Assembly (NCBI RefSeq): GCF_003050615.1
Contig: NZ_NWBU01000007.1
Span: 124,001-188,000, forward strand
Length of the DNA stretch: 64,000 bases
Origin: Sphingomonas oleivorans
Lineage (GTDB): Bacteria; Pseudomonadota; Alphaproteobacteria; Sphingomonadales; Sphingomonadaceae
Reading direction: 5' to 3'
The position numbers and the translations under genes were made by a program. The notes under the pieces are model-generated. The model was not told where the DNA came from and searched no databases. It worked only from the letters and a program-made list of their open reading frames with translations. Every line of letters starts with the position of its first letter. The stretch's first letter is position 1. Positions 16,647-24,631 of this stretch are shown one piece after another.

Positions 16647-18164
16647 TTATAGTTTGGACTTCAGGATTTCCCGCTCGAAGGCGGTGAAATCCTGCTCCAG
16701 CCGCCACTGGATCGCGGCCTTCTCATTCTTCCCCAGATAGGCGCGGCACGCTTCCGTCATCGTCGCGCAGACGGGCACGCGGCCATTCCCTGTCCAGAGG
16801 CTCGCGCCCGGCAGAAAGGAATATTCCAGGCTGTCACGCGCCATCTTCTTGAGATCGGCATAGCGCAGCCCCTGCTCGATCGCGGCGCGGAAATATTCGT
16901 TGGTCATGTCGCTGCGCGAGACGCCCTGATCGTCGGTGGAAAGCACCACCGGCACGCCCGCCGCGCGATAGAGGGCGAGCGGATGATCGCGCCCCTTCAC
17001 GCCCAGTATGACCGCATTGCTGGTGAGGTTGATCTCCACCGCGATCTTCTCGCGCGCCATGCGGGCGAGGAGCGCGGGGGCATCCTTTTCATGCGCGATC
17101 GCGACGCCATGGCCGATCCGCCGTGCGCCCGCCGTCTCGATCGCGTCGCTAATGTGGAAGGACAGGTCCGCCGGCGGCACCAGCCCCTGCACCAGCTCGC
17201 CCGCATGGAGCGTCAGCTTCGCCTTGGGATAGCGGCTGTGGAGGAAGCGGAACATCTGCATGTGCAGCCGATAATCGGCCACCGCCACGGGCAGGTCTTC
17301 GGGCGCCAGGATGGTGATGCCGGGGAAGCGGGGATCGGCCTCCGCCAGCGCGAAGCCCAGCGCCATCTGGCCGAAGGCGGTTGCGGGCGGCTGCGAGCGA
17401 TCGACCGTCGCGATATAGCGCACCGTGACGGCGCAGGCCGGGGCGGGGGAGGCATCGTCGCATCCGCCGATCCGCCGCGCCTCCGCCTCCGCTCGATCCA
17501 TCTCCGCGCGCGCGGCGGTGACGAGGCGGGGTAGCTCCGCCTCGATCCCGCGCAGGTTCGCCGCCAGATCGGTGGAATTCCATGGCAGCGACGCGGCGAG
17601 CCGGCCGGCCTCGCCCGCCTGGCTGGGATTCTGCATCAGCTCGACATAGGCGAGATGATCCGCCGCCGCTTCCGCGCGCGCGGCCGCCAGCATGCGCGGC
17701 ATGGCGCGCACGCCGATCGCGGCGAAGCGGCCGAAGGTGGAGAAGAAGCGCTCATGCCCCGTTATGGCGTCGTCGCCCACGCCCGCTTCGTGCCAGCGGG
17801 TGGAGAAGGCATCGACCATGCGCCCGTACAGCGCCGGGTCGCGCTGGCCGAGGCCGCGCGCGGGCACCGTATCGGGCGCGGCGCACGGCCCGGGCGCCAG
17901 GGTGCTGCGCGCAGGCACGACGCACAGATCATCGTCCGCCGCCCAGCGCAGGAAATCCTCCGCATAGATGGCGCCCCACAGATGATTGTGCAGGTCGCCG
18001 CCCTTGGGCATCCCCCTCAGGAATACGCGGAGCGCGGGCCCGTTCCCTGCGACCTTGTCGAACAGCGCGGCGGTGCGCGCCTCGTCCGTTTGCGGCGGTG
18101 CGGCGGGGGTTGTCCCCGCCGTGGCGAGCAGCAATGCTGCTCCGATCATCCTAATAACCTGCAT
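16647..18164 (-). CDS. Exported adenosine-deaminase-family protein
   Basis: From the ATG at 18164 the protein has 505 residues and begins with a signal peptide (MQVIRMIGAALLLATAGTT, cleavage near AAPPQ), so it is predicted to be periplasmic. It retains deaminase-superfamily signatures: GDLHNHLWGAIY (HxH), KLTLHAGELVQG, RIGHGVAIAHE and VVLSTDDQGVSRS, meaning zinc ligands and the catalytic aspartates appear present. It is much longer than cytosolic adenosine deaminase, with an inserted N-terminal region, and resembles the ADGF/ADA2-type and related exported bacterial enzymes. Likely role: deamination of external adenosine or related compounds, feeding the convergent purine operon; the substrate is inferred. 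It overlaps the upstream YitT-like gene by 14 bases, so the two form an operon. Confidence 0.8.
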   Translation of the reverse strand: MQVIRMIGAALLLATAGTTPAAPPQTDEARTAALFDKVAGNGPALRVFLRGMPKGGDLHNHLWGAIYAEDFLRWAADDDLCVVPARSTLAPGPCAAPDTVPARGLGQRDPALYGRMVDAFSTRWHEAGVGDDAITGHERFFSTFGRFAAIGVRAMPRMLAAARAEAAADHLAYVELMQNPSQAGEAGRLAASLPWNSTDLAANLRGIEAELPRLVTAARAEMDRAEAEARRIGGCDDASPAPACAVTVRYIATVDRSQPPATAFGQMALGFALAEADPRFPGITILAPEDLPVAVADYRLHMQMFRFLHSRYPKAKLTLHAGELVQGLVPPADLSFHISDAIETAGARRIGHGVAIAHEKDAPALLARMAREKIAVEINLTSNAVILGVKGRDHPLALYRAAGVPVVLSTDDQGVSRSDMTNEYFRAAIEQGLRYADLKKMARDSLEYSFLPGASLWTGNGRVPVCATMTEACRAYLGKNEKAAIQWRLEQDFTAFEREILKSKL

Positions 18165-18768
18165 AGCGCCCCGGCTTGTGATAGATTGCGAGAACGAGAT
18201 TGACCGCCACCGCGCTGACGATCGAAAGCAGCGCGCGGGCGGGAGCGAGCACGACCAGCGAGGCCAGCACGATGGCGACGTCCGCCGCCATCTGGACGAT
18301 GCCGGCACGGATGCCGCGCCGCTCCTGAAGATAGAGGGCGAGGACGCCGACCCCGCCGACGCTCGCCCGGTGCCGCGCGAGCCCCAGAATGCCCATGCCG
18401 ATGATCGTGCCGCCGAAGATCGCCGCGAAATAATCGTTGAGCCCCGCCAGCATGATCAGCCTGGGCAGCATCAGCGCCATGCCGCCGATCAGCAGCGAGA
18501 CGATCATCGTCTTGATCGCGAAGGCCATGCCGAGCCCGCGCCAGGCGAAGAAATAGAAAGGGATGTTGAGCAGCACGAACAGCATGCCCGCGGGCAGCGC
18601 CACGAAATAGGAGGCGAGCAGCGCGATGCCGGCCAGGCCGCCGGTCGTCAGCCCCGCCGCATGCAGCAGGAACAGGCCGACTGCGATGAAGGAGGTGCTG
18701 AGCAGCAGCGCATGCGCATCTTCCGCGGGCGAATGCCGAATGCTTCTGCTTTCGCCTGTCCGATCCAT
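18151..18768 (-). CDS. YitT-family membrane protein
   Basis: A 205-residue integral membrane protein with about five hydrophobic helices, beginning after a short polar N-terminus (residues 1-20). The segments GLTTGGLAGIALL and FGGTIIGMGILGLARHRASVGG fit the N-terminal membrane part of the YitT/DUF161 family; the soluble C-terminal domain of Bacillus YitT is absent. Function of the family is poorly known; transport is commonly assumed. Its coupling (14-base overlap) to the exported deaminase-like gene could mean uptake of the deaminase product, but that is only a context argument. Confidence 0.75.
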   Translation of the reverse strand: MDRTGESRSIRHSPAEDAHALLLSTSFIAVGLFLLHAAGLTTGGLAGIALLASYFVALPAGMLFVLLNIPFYFFAWRGLGMAFAIKTMIVSLLIGGMALMLPRLIMLAGLNDYFAAIFGGTIIGMGILGLARHRASVGGVGVLALYLQERRGIRAGIVQMAADVAIVLASLVVLAPARALLSIVSAVAVNLVLAIYHKPGRYAGY

Positions 18769-18838
18769 TGCGCCCCCAACGCCTTCACAATGGGCGCGAC
18801 ATTGGCGGCAAGGCGCGGGGGGATCAATGCTGCGGCGC

Positions 18839-18877
18839 GAAAAATATGGGGTGCGGATCGCGTCGCTTCGATCCGCA
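18839..18877 (-). terminator. Rho-independent terminator after fliS
   Basis: Read on the - strand, TGCGGATCG, an eight-base loop and CGATCCGCA form a perfect 9-bp stem, followed by a short spacer and a run of five T residues. It lies 10 bases after the fliS stop and marks the end of the fliD-fliS transcript. Confidence 0.75.
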
Positions 18878-18886
18878 GACAGGCGA

Positions 18887-19282
18887 TCAGCCGATGCTGG
18901 TCCAGGCCCCGGCTATGTCGGCCAGCATGGCGCGCGCCTGCTCGATCGGCGCGACATCGCCATCGCGCACGCCGAGCGCGATCAGCCGCCGCGCCTCGCG
19001 ATAGATTTGCGACAGGCTGTTCGCAATCTCCCCGCCGCGATCGAAATCCAGCGACGCTTCCAGGCCATGGAGGATGGAAAGCGCGCGCGCCTGCCGCTCG
19101 TTGCGCCGGGCAAGATCGCCCTGGCGCTGATGCACGATCAGCATCTCGAGCGCCTTCAGCAGCTCGTCGAACAGGATCGCGACCAGCCCGTGCGGCGTTG
19201 CGCCTTCGACGCGGCTCGCCACATCGATGTCGCGATAGCGCGCGCTCGCGCCTGCCCCGCCATATCCCCTTGCCCTGAACAT
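18887..19282 (-). CDS. fliS: Flagellar export chaperone FliS
   Basis: A 131-residue helical protein. The segment TPHGLVAILFDELLKALEML matches the FliS signature (P-x-x-L/V-x-x-L/M-F/Y-D). FliS binds the C-terminal helices of flagellin in the cytoplasm, prevents premature polymerisation and targets it to the export gate. It lies 20 bases downstream of fliD and is followed by a terminator, giving the common fliD-fliS pair. Regulation is probably by the sigma-28-type promoter in front of fliD. Confidence 0.9.
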   Translation of the reverse strand: MFRARGYGGAGASARYRDIDVASRVEGATPHGLVAILFDELLKALEMLIVHQRQGDLARRNERQARALSILHGLEASLDFDRGGEIANSLSQIYREARRLIALGVRDGDVAPIEQARAMLADIAGAWTSIG

Positions 19283-19302
19283 CTTCTTGGTCCTCTTGGG
19301 AA

Positions 19303-20916
19303 TCAGTCGTTGCCGTTGGTCCAGATCGCGATCTGCTGTTCCAGATAGCTTTGCGTCGCCTTGTAGGCCGTGACGCGCGAATCCATCGCGGTGAAGGATT
19401 TGACGAGCTGATCGCGATAGGCGGTCTGGCGCATCTCCATCTTGATGCGATCCTCGCTGATTGTCTTGCCTTCGGCCGCAAGCCGGTCCTGCGTGCGGCT
19501 GAGCGGCCCGCGAGGGGCGAGCAGCGCATCGCGGATCTGTTGCAGCGCGCCGCCCAGCCCCAGATCGACGGTGATGGTGGCGCCCGCCACATTGGCCAGC
19601 GGCTCGATCACGAGGCCGCTCGCGGGCGAGGTGATCGATGCGGCAAGGCGGTTTCCCGCAAGCGGCAGGCCGGGCTTGCCCGCGATCGTGCCCGAGGGGC
19701 CGGTCGATCCGGTCGCAGCGACGAGGCCCGTCAGCACATAGGTGCCGGGCTTGGCGCGTCCCATCGGGCTCACAATCTTGACCGCCGGATTGTCGCTGCG
19801 CTGCGTGGGGTTGAACAGCGCTTCCACGCCGTCCGGATCGGAGGCGAGGATCGCGTCGAGCTTGCCGATATCGACGCCGAGCGTGCCGTCGCGATTGGTG
19901 TAGACGCCGATCTCCGCCAGCGTGGTGGGGCCATCGCCGCTGCTGAGCGTGGTCGATGTGAGCCGGGCGAGCTGGCGCTGCATCTCGCGAATACCGGGAT
20001 CGCCGCGCAGCGGGCCCGCGCTCGATCCGCCTGCGCCGGCAGCCGTCGCGGCATCGAGCACCGTCTTCAGCTCATTATAGGCGGCGGCGAAATCCTGCAC
20101 CGCCTGTTTGATCGAAGCGGTCGGCCGGGTCGCGCCGAGCGTGACGGAGGTGCCGGGCCGCGCCGATTTGAGGTCGATCGTCACGCCTTCGATCAAGTCC
20201 GTCAGGCTGTTGGAGGCGCGGACGACCTCCACCCCGTCCATCTTGACGATCGCGTCCTGCGCCGCCTGCGCGCGCGTCATGCCGGGGGTGGCAGCGCCAT
20301 AGGAGAAGCGGGCGAGGCCGGGTTCGGCATCCGCCGCCGGGGTGAGCGAGAAGCCATTGGCGCTGCCGGTTGCGCCCTTCACGATCAGGCGCGCGCCATT
20401 GGCGTCGTTGACGACACTCGCCGTGACGCCCGCCGCGGCCGCGTTGATCGCGCTGGCGAGGCCGGACAGGCTGTTATTGCCGTCGTTGATCGTGATGACA
20501 TGGTCGCCGGATGCGGTCGTGATGGTGAGCTGTCCCTTGCCGACCGGCGCCGTCGTCGCGTCCGCCAGATAGTCGGAAACCAGCGACTGGGCCTGGGCGA
20601 TCTGGCGCACCTCGATCTGTGTCGAAAGCGATCCGATCCGCGCGCCGGGAAGCGCGCTCGCGGTCAGGATGCTCGTATCCGAACTGTTCGGCTGGGTAAG
20701 GAGCGTGCCGCCGGAGATCAGCGTGGAGAGGGCGGAGGTGAAATTGCTGATGCCGTTGCTGGCGGAAGCGAGCGAGGAGATGCGCGCGCTGTTCGCATCC
20801 TCGCGTTGCTTGATCACGGCTTCCTTGGGTGCGCGGGAGGCGTTGGCGAGCTGGTCGATCAGCGCGCTGGTGTCGATGCCCGAGCCGATCCCCAGGCTGC
20901 TTGCGATCGATGGCAT
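19303..20916 (-). CDS. fliD: Flagellar filament cap protein FliD (HAP2)
   Basis: A 537-residue protein with the FliD N-terminal domain beginning SLGIGSGIDTSALIDQLANA, a central part with repeated beta-rich segments, and a C-terminal helical domain ending LEQQIAIWTNGND. FliD forms the cap that folds exported flagellin subunits at the filament tip. The N-terminal motif, length and downstream fliS are all typical. A near-consensus sigma-28 promoter stands about 24 bases before the ATG, so it is a late flagellar gene separate from the fliE-flhB operon upstream. Confidence 0.95.
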   Translation of the reverse strand: MPSIASSLGIGSGIDTSALIDQLANASRAPKEAVIKQREDANSARISSLASASNGISNFTSALSTLISGGTLLTQPNSSDTSILTASALPGARIGSLSTQIEVRQIAQAQSLVSDYLADATTAPVGKGQLTITTASGDHVITINDGNNSLSGLASAINAAAAGVTASVVNDANGARLIVKGATGSANGFSLTPAADAEPGLARFSYGAATPGMTRAQAAQDAIVKMDGVEVVRASNSLTDLIEGVTIDLKSARPGTSVTLGATRPTASIKQAVQDFAAAYNELKTVLDAATAAGAGGSSAGPLRGDPGIREMQRQLARLTSTTLSSGDGPTTLAEIGVYTNRDGTLGVDIGKLDAILASDPDGVEALFNPTQRSDNPAVKIVSPMGRAKPGTYVLTGLVAATGSTGPSGTIAGKPGLPLAGNRLAASITSPASGLVIEPLANVAGATITVDLGLGGALQQIRDALLAPRGPLSRTQDRLAAEGKTISEDRIKMEMRQTAYRDQLVKSFTAMDSRVTAYKATQSYLEQQIAIWTNGND

Positions 20917-20940
20917 GGCTCCACCCTCCGTTCCTCGCTG

Positions 20941-20967
20941 TTAACGGCGCGGGAGCGCGCGTGTTTA
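20941..20967 (-). promoter_or_regulatory. Sigma-28 (FliA)-type promoter of fliD
   Basis: On the - strand the sequence reads TAAA, a 15-base spacer, then GCCGTTAA. The flagellar sigma-28 consensus is TAAA-N15-GCCGATAA, so 11 of 12 core bases agree with ideal spacing. The -10 element ends about 24 bases upstream of the fliD ATG. Confidence 0.8.
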
Positions 20968-21025
20968 GTGCCGGACGGCGATATTGCCGCTTGCCGGTTA
21001 AGATGCGGTTTATCGGGCGGGAGGA

Positions 21026-22165
21026 TCAGGTGCTGGGCCGGCCATTTTCGTCGAAGCGCGCCTCGGGTGGCACTTCGATATCCGGTTGCGCGATCCCATC
21101 CGCCATCGCCCGGTCGAGATTGAAGACGAAGGCGAGCACCGTCGCCACCGCCATATAGAGATCCTCGCGGATCAGCTGGCCTGCGCGCGCGGTGAAATAG
21201 ATGGCGCGGGCGAGCTGCGGATAATGGAGCACGGGCACGGCATTCTCCTCGGCCAGCGCACGGATCGCCTGGGCGGTGGCGCCCTTGCCGCGCGCGACGA
21301 CGATCGGCGCGGCATCGAAGCCGGGGCGATAGCGCAGCGCCACCGCGAAATGGGTGGGGTTGGTGAGCACGACGCTCGCTTCGGTGACGGCGGTGCGGGC
21401 GGAACCGCGCAGCACCTCATGCTGGCGGCGGCGAAGCTGCGCCTTCAGCTCGGGCGAGCCTTCGCTCTGCTTATGTTCGTCCTTCACCTCCTGCTTGGTC
21501 ATGCGCAGCCGCCCGCCGCGCTGGAAGACCTGCGCGGGGATATCCATGCCGGCGATAGCTGCGAGCGCCAGCGCCATCACCAATATCGCGAAGACGAAGG
21601 TGTTGCCGATCTCGCCGAGCGCTGCGCGCAGATCCTGCCGGCCGAGCGCGGTGAGCCCGGCGATGCGGCCCGAGAGCAGCCAATAGCCGACGGCGCCCAT
21701 CAGCATCACCTTGGCGAGCGACTTGCCGAGCTCGATCAGCCCCTGGAGCCCGAAGATGCGCTTGATGCCCGAGGCGGGATTGAGCTTGCCGCCCTTGAAG
21801 GCGATCGCACTCCAGCGGAAGCCGAGTGAGCCCAGCAGTGCGGGCGTGCCGATCGCGGCGACCAGGGTGAGCGCGAAGAGCGAGGCGAGGGGGAGCGCCA
21901 CGCCCGCCAGCATCCGCACGATCGTTCCCAGCGGATCGAAATTCTCGATCGTCGACCGATCGAAGCTGAGCGCGTCGACCAGCATCGTCTGGCAGGCGGT
22001 GAGCATCCATGGTCCGGCGAGTGCGAACCAGGCGGCGCCCGCGAGCACCACCAGCGCGGTGCCCAATTCCCTGGACTGGAGGACGTCACCCTTCTCGATC
22101 GCGTCGCGGCGGCGCTTTTCGGTCGGGGCTTCGGTCTTCTCGTCGCGATCGGGCGTTTCGGCCAT
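21026..22165 (-). CDS. flhB: Flagellar type III export switch protein FlhB
   Basis: A 379-residue inner-membrane protein with the N-terminal membrane domain (four hydrophobic segments up to about residue 210) and a cytoplasmic domain that contains the autocleavage site NPTH at residues 269-272. Cleavage there switches export from rod/hook to filament substrates. The start MAETPDRDEKTEAPTEKRR is typical. It is the last gene of the long fli operon, three bases after fliR, and is separated from fliD by 109 bases containing the fliD promoter. Confidence 0.96.
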   Translation of the reverse strand: MAETPDRDEKTEAPTEKRRRDAIEKGDVLQSRELGTALVVLAGAAWFALAGPWMLTACQTMLVDALSFDRSTIENFDPLGTIVRMLAGVALPLASLFALTLVAAIGTPALLGSLGFRWSAIAFKGGKLNPASGIKRIFGLQGLIELGKSLAKVMLMGAVGYWLLSGRIAGLTALGRQDLRAALGEIGNTFVFAILVMALALAAIAGMDIPAQVFQRGGRLRMTKQEVKDEHKQSEGSPELKAQLRRRQHEVLRGSARTAVTEASVVLTNPTHFAVALRYRPGFDAAPIVVARGKGATAQAIRALAEENAVPVLHYPQLARAIYFTARAGQLIREDLYMAVATVLAFVFNLDRAMADGIAQPDIEVPPEARFDENGRPST

Positions 22166-22168
22166 CGC

Positions 22169-22951
22169 TCAGCGTCCCGTGGCGATCTGTCGGGCGGTGG
22201 CGAGGCCGCGCTCGATCGCGGCGGTGATACCTTCGCCCATCGAGGGGGCGGCGATGGCCATCAGCACGAGGCCAGCGAGCAGCGTTGCGGGCAGGCCCAC
22301 CGAAAAGAGGTTCATTGCCGGGGCCGAGCGAGCGAGCATGCCCATCACGATTTGCACCAGCACCAGCGAGAAGCCGACCGGCAGCGCGATGGCGAGGCCG
22401 GCGGCGAACAGGTCGCCTCCGAACAGGGCCAGCCCATGGATGCTCTCCGCGCCCAGCCATGCCTGGCCGGGCGGCAGCGCGCGATAGCTTTCGATGATGA
22501 TCGCGGCGAGCGCGAGATGGCCGCCCATGGCGAGGAACAGGAAGGTGGCGATGATCGACAGCAACTGGCCCAGCGCGGGCGTCGAGGCGCCGGACAAGGG
22601 ATCGACCATGCCGGCGAAGCCCAGCCCCATGGCGTTGCCGATCGTCTCGCCCGCGAGCAGTGCGGCGGAAAAGCCGATCTGCACCGCGAAGCCCAATGCT
22701 AGCCCGGCCATCACCTCGCTTGCCACCAGCGCCACGCCTGCGAAGGAGGCGAGCCCGTCATCGGGCAGCGCGAAGGGGACGAGATCGAGCGCAGGCATGC
22801 CGATTGCGAGCGAGATGATCAGCCGGAGCTGCACCGGAACGCCTTCCGCGCCGAAGACGGGCGCGACGAGGAAGGCGGCGCCGGGCCGGATCATCGCCAC
22901 CAGCCACAGCCAGAGCTGCGCTTCGACGCCGGCGAAGCCGCCCGGGATCAT
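22169..22951 (-). CDS. fliR: Flagellar export apparatus protein FliR
   Basis: From the ATG at 22951, which overlaps the fliQ stop, the 260-residue protein contains six or more hydrophobic helices and family segments such as LIISLAIGMPAL and NAMGLGFAGMVDPLSG. FliR builds the export gate with FliP and FliQ in the basal-body membrane. A longer frame extends back through fliQ but is a shadow. It is followed by flhB after three bases. Confidence 0.93.
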   Translation of the reverse strand: MIPGGFAGVEAQLWLWLVAMIRPGAAFLVAPVFGAEGVPVQLRLIISLAIGMPALDLVPFALPDDGLASFAGVALVASEVMAGLALGFAVQIGFSAALLAGETIGNAMGLGFAGMVDPLSGASTPALGQLLSIIATFLFLAMGGHLALAAIIIESYRALPPGQAWLGAESIHGLALFGGDLFAAGLAIALPVGFSLVLVQIVMGMLARSAPAMNLFSVGLPATLLAGLVLMAIAAPSMGEGITAAIERGLATARQIATGR

Positions 22952-23229
22952 CGCATCAGTTCGGGGATGCGCGCGAACATGTCGCGCGTGAAATCGACGA
23001 GCAGCATCATGATCGCGCCGCCGAACAGCGCGAGCGCGAGGCCGACGATGATCAGCTTGGGCACGAAGCTCAAAGTCTGTTCGTTGATCGAGGTCGCCGC
23101 CTGGATCATGCCAAGGATCAGCCCCGCCACCAGCGCCGGGATCAGGATCGGCGCGGAAGCGAGCGACAGCACCCACAGCGCCTGCTGCGCGACGCCGATG
23201 AAATAGTCGGCGCTGTCGGCGCTATCCAC
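22948..23229 (-). CDS. fliQ: Flagellar export apparatus protein FliQ
   Basis: A 93-residue, two-helix membrane protein of the export gate. The stretch GMIQAATSINEQTLSFVPKL is nearly identical in pattern to known FliQ proteins. The start codon is GTG at 23229, overlapping the fliP end by 8 bases; the stop overlaps the fliR start. The protein is a few residues longer than the E. coli one at the N-terminus. Confidence 0.93.
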   Translation of the reverse strand: MDSADSADYFIGVAQQALWVLSLASAPILIPALVAGLILGMIQAATSINEQTLSFVPKLIIVGLALALFGGAIMMLLVDFTRDMFARIPELMR

Positions 23230-24013
23230 CCTGGAAGGACCCTGCGAGCGAGCCCATCGTCAGCGCCCAGCCATCGACCAGCACGAACAGCAGCAGCTTG
23301 AACGGCATGGACACGATCGAGGGCGAGAGCATCATCATGCCGAGCGCCATCAGCGTGGAGGCGACGACCAGATCGATGATCAGGAAGGGCAGGAAGATAA
23401 GGAAGCCGATCTGGAACGCGGTCTTGAGTTCGCTCGTCACGAAGGCCGGCAGCAGGATCGAGAAGGGTATGTCCGCCGACTTGGCGAAGGGCGGCGATTG
23501 GGCGAGATCGGCGAAGAGCTTGAGATCGGTCTGCCGCGTCTGGCGGACCATGAAGCCGTGCAGCACCATGCCGGAGCGCTGGATCGCCTGTTCCATGTTG
23601 ATCTGCCCGGCGCCATAGGGGGTGTAGGCGGTCTGGCCGATCTGGTCGATCGCCGGCCGCATCACAAACAGCGAGAGGAACAGGGCGAGGCCGACCAGCA
23701 CCTGATTGGGCGGCGTCTGTTGCAGGCCGAGCGCCTGGCGCAGGATCGACAGCACGATGATGATGCGCGTGAAGCTCGTCATCATCAGCACCAGCGACGG
23801 CAGCACCGTCAGCAGGCTCATCAGCAGCAGGATCTGGAGCGACAGCGAAAGCGGCCGCCCGTCGCCCGAGATGGTGTTCAGCGCGCGATCGATCGTGCCG
23901 GACTGCACCGCGCCGCCGACTGCGGAGAAAGCCGGCGTGGCGAGGAGCAGGGCCACCGCCGCTACCGCCAATGATCTTGCGGCCCATCGCGGCACGAACG
24001 GACGGGACGGCAT
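23222..24013 (-). CDS. fliP: Flagellar export apparatus protein FliP
   Basis: The chosen ATG gives 263 residues with a cleavable signal peptide (PRWAARSLAVAAVALLLATPAFS), as known for FliP. Family motifs include MMTSFTRIIIVLSILRQALG and LGMMMLSPSIVSMPFK. FliP forms the pentameric core of the export gate. An in-frame ATG at 24040 would lengthen the N-terminus by nine residues and overlap fliO; the shorter start places the signal peptide at the N-terminus. The next gene, fliQ, overlaps by 8 bases. Confidence 0.94.
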   Translation of the reverse strand: MPSRPFVPRWAARSLAVAAVALLLATPAFSAVGGAVQSGTIDRALNTISGDGRPLSLSLQILLLMSLLTVLPSLVLMMTSFTRIIIVLSILRQALGLQQTPPNQVLVGLALFLSLFVMRPAIDQIGQTAYTPYGAGQINMEQAIQRSGMVLHGFMVRQTRQTDLKLFADLAQSPPFAKSADIPFSILLPAFVTSELKTAFQIGFLIFLPFLIIDLVVASTLMALGMMMLSPSIVSMPFKLLLFVLVDGWALTMGSLAGSFQGG

Positions 24014-24026
24014 GGCCAAGGCCGCC

Positions 24027-24314
24027 TTATGCGTCGGCATCGGGCAGGGAGAATTTGGGGGCGGGCGCCTCGGCCAGCTTCTCGATGCGGCCGCGGGAGA
24101 TCGCGACCAGCAGGCGCTTGTCGGCGAATTCGACCACAGCCAGCCGCCCCGTCGCGCCGACGGGAATCGCATCGACCAGCCTGACCGCGCGTTCGCGCTG
24201 GCCGAAGCCCGACAGGCCCGGCTGAAGCTTACGAAGCAGCCATAATGTGCCGAATGCCAGCCCGCCCACCAGCGGCACGAGCAGCAGCAATCGCAACAGA
24301 TAATCCAGCATCAT
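24027..24314 (-). CDS. fliO: Flagellar protein FliO
   Basis: A 95-residue bitopic membrane protein: one transmembrane helix at residues 5-27, followed by a small cytoplasmic domain with VRLVDAIPVGATGRLAVVEF, the FliO pattern. It helps FliP assemble or remain stable. Its start overlaps the fliN stop by four bases, and fliP follows 13 bases after its stop. Sequence similarity in this family is weak, so position between fliN and fliP is an important part of the call. Confidence 0.88.
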   Translation of the reverse strand: MMLDYLLRLLLLVPLVGGLAFGTLWLLRKLQPGLSGFGQRERAVRLVDAIPVGATGRLAVVEFADKRLLVAISRGRIEKLAEAPAPKFSLPDADA

Positions 24315-24631
24315 GCCCGGCGTTCGATCCCCGTAAGCCGCGCATCGGCAGCGACCACCTCGACCACCCTTATGCCGAACCGTCCGTTCACCGTCACCAC
24401 CTCGCCGCGCGCGACGAGCGTGCCGTTGACCAATATGTCGAGCAGCTCATTGGCCTGGCGGTCGAGCTCGACCACGCTGCCCTCGGCCAGATCCATGAGC
24501 TCGGCGAGCTTGAGCGAGGTGCTGCCCACTTCGACCGACAGGCGGAGCGGAATATCGGCGAGCAGCCGGTAGTTGCGCTCGGCCAGCGCGCCATCGGGCG
24601 AACCGAACGGATTTCCGGTCATGTCGCTCAT
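24311..24631 (-). CDS. fliN: Flagellar motor switch protein FliN
   Basis: From the ATG at 24631, overlapping the fliM stop by one base, the protein has 106 residues and consists of a single SpoA domain with IPLRLSVEVGSTSLKLAELM and VVELDRQANELLDILVNGTL. FliN forms the lower part of the C-ring and takes part in torque switching and in docking export cargo. The longer upstream frame is a shadow of fliM. Confidence 0.94.
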   Translation of the reverse strand: MSDMTGNPFGSPDGALAERNYRLLADIPLRLSVEVGSTSLKLAELMDLAEGSVVELDRQANELLDILVNGTLVARGEVVTVNGRFGIRVVEVVAADARLTGIERRA

